Assembly (NCBI GenBank): GCA_009787685.1
Contig: WQSV01000109.1
Span: forward strand, 1-5,562
Reading direction: 5' to 3'
DNA from: Bacillota bacterium
Lineage (GTDB): Bacteria > Bacillota > Clostridia > Christensenellales > Pumilibacteraceae
Length of the DNA: 5,562 bases
This document shows positions 5,435-5,562 of this stretch, piece by piece. The notes below the pieces were generated by a model. It made no database searches and was not told the DNA's origin. It saw only the letters and a program-made list of their open reading frames with translations. Position 1 is the stretch's first letter, and every line of letters starts with the position of its first letter. The position numbers and the translations under genes are program-made.

Positions 5435-5562
5435 AGAGTGTTGTTGTTTGTGAAGACGACATCGGCTTTTGATGCTCTCTCATCGTCCCTTAGTTGACGA
5501 GAGAGAATTTTTGCGATGATGTCATCATTGATATTATCTCTTTTTTTCACACGCTCTATTCT
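5386..5562 (-). CDS. coaE: Dephospho-CoA kinase, C-terminal 58 residues (5' part outside the window)
   Basis: Reading leftward from the window edge, the frame gives RIERVKKRDNINDDIIAKIL, then SRQLRDDERASKADVVFTNN, then NTLCNLNQQVKKFIESLA and TAG (5386-5388). This matches the C-terminus of CoaE: the R-x-x-R...RD segment, the I-x-x-Q helix, the AD-V-x-x-N-N strand and the final L-x-x-Q-V helix. The enzyme phosphorylates the 3'-OH of dephospho-CoA with ATP, the last step of coenzyme A synthesis in the cytoplasm. The P-loop lies outside the window. The last 49 bp overlap the start of the lytic transglycosylase in another frame. Confidence 0.85.
   Translation of the reverse strand, partial: RIERVKKRDNINDDIIAKILSRQLRDDERASKADVVFTNNNTLCNLNQQVKKFIESLA

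Overview
This AT-rich window uses the standard code: no in-frame TGA is read through, and tryptophan is TGG. Purine-rich Shine-Dalgarno sites precede three of the genes. It looks like the chromosome of a low-GC Gram-positive bacterium, most likely an uncultured Clostridia-type member of the Bacillota, perhaps from an animal gut. That placement is inference. It rests on the AGGAG-type ribosome binding sites, the coaE-lytic transglycosylase neighbourhood known from clostridia, and a GH95-like glycosidase.

Layout from left to right. (1) At 1-1337, minus strand, is the N-terminal 445 codons of a GH95/'glycoside hydrolase 65-N-like' alpha-fucosidase-type enzyme, cut by the window edge. (2) At 1379-4096, minus strand, is a 905-residue membrane-anchored M28 metallopeptidase with about nine membrane segments and an additional external C-terminal domain. 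It lies 41 nt upstream of the glycosidase, so the two probably share an operon. (3) At 4097-4613 is a 517-bp divergent non-coding region with unusually many inverted and direct repeats. It includes a 34-nt-arm inverted repeat of 7-bp units that would form the 5' leader of the peptidase mRNA. (4) At 4614-4829, plus strand, is a 71-residue stand-alone winged-HTH protein. (5) At 4830-4903 is a convergent spacer with an inverted repeat. (6) At 4904-5434, minus strand, is a small membrane-anchored SLT-type lytic transglycosylase. Its start lies inside the 3' end of coaE (5386-5562, minus strand, partial), which encodes the last enzyme of coenzyme A synthesis.

The peptidase and glycosidase could act together in using host or dietary glycoproteins: peptides would be trimmed outside the membrane and fucosylated or galactosylated fragments processed inside the cell. 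The divergent HTH protein is the obvious candidate regulator, but nothing in the sequence proves it. The coaE-slt pair is a separate housekeeping and cell-wall unit. The most unusual material is the repeat-rich divergent region, where both outward-facing genes have a long potential hairpin just upstream of their ribosome binding site.
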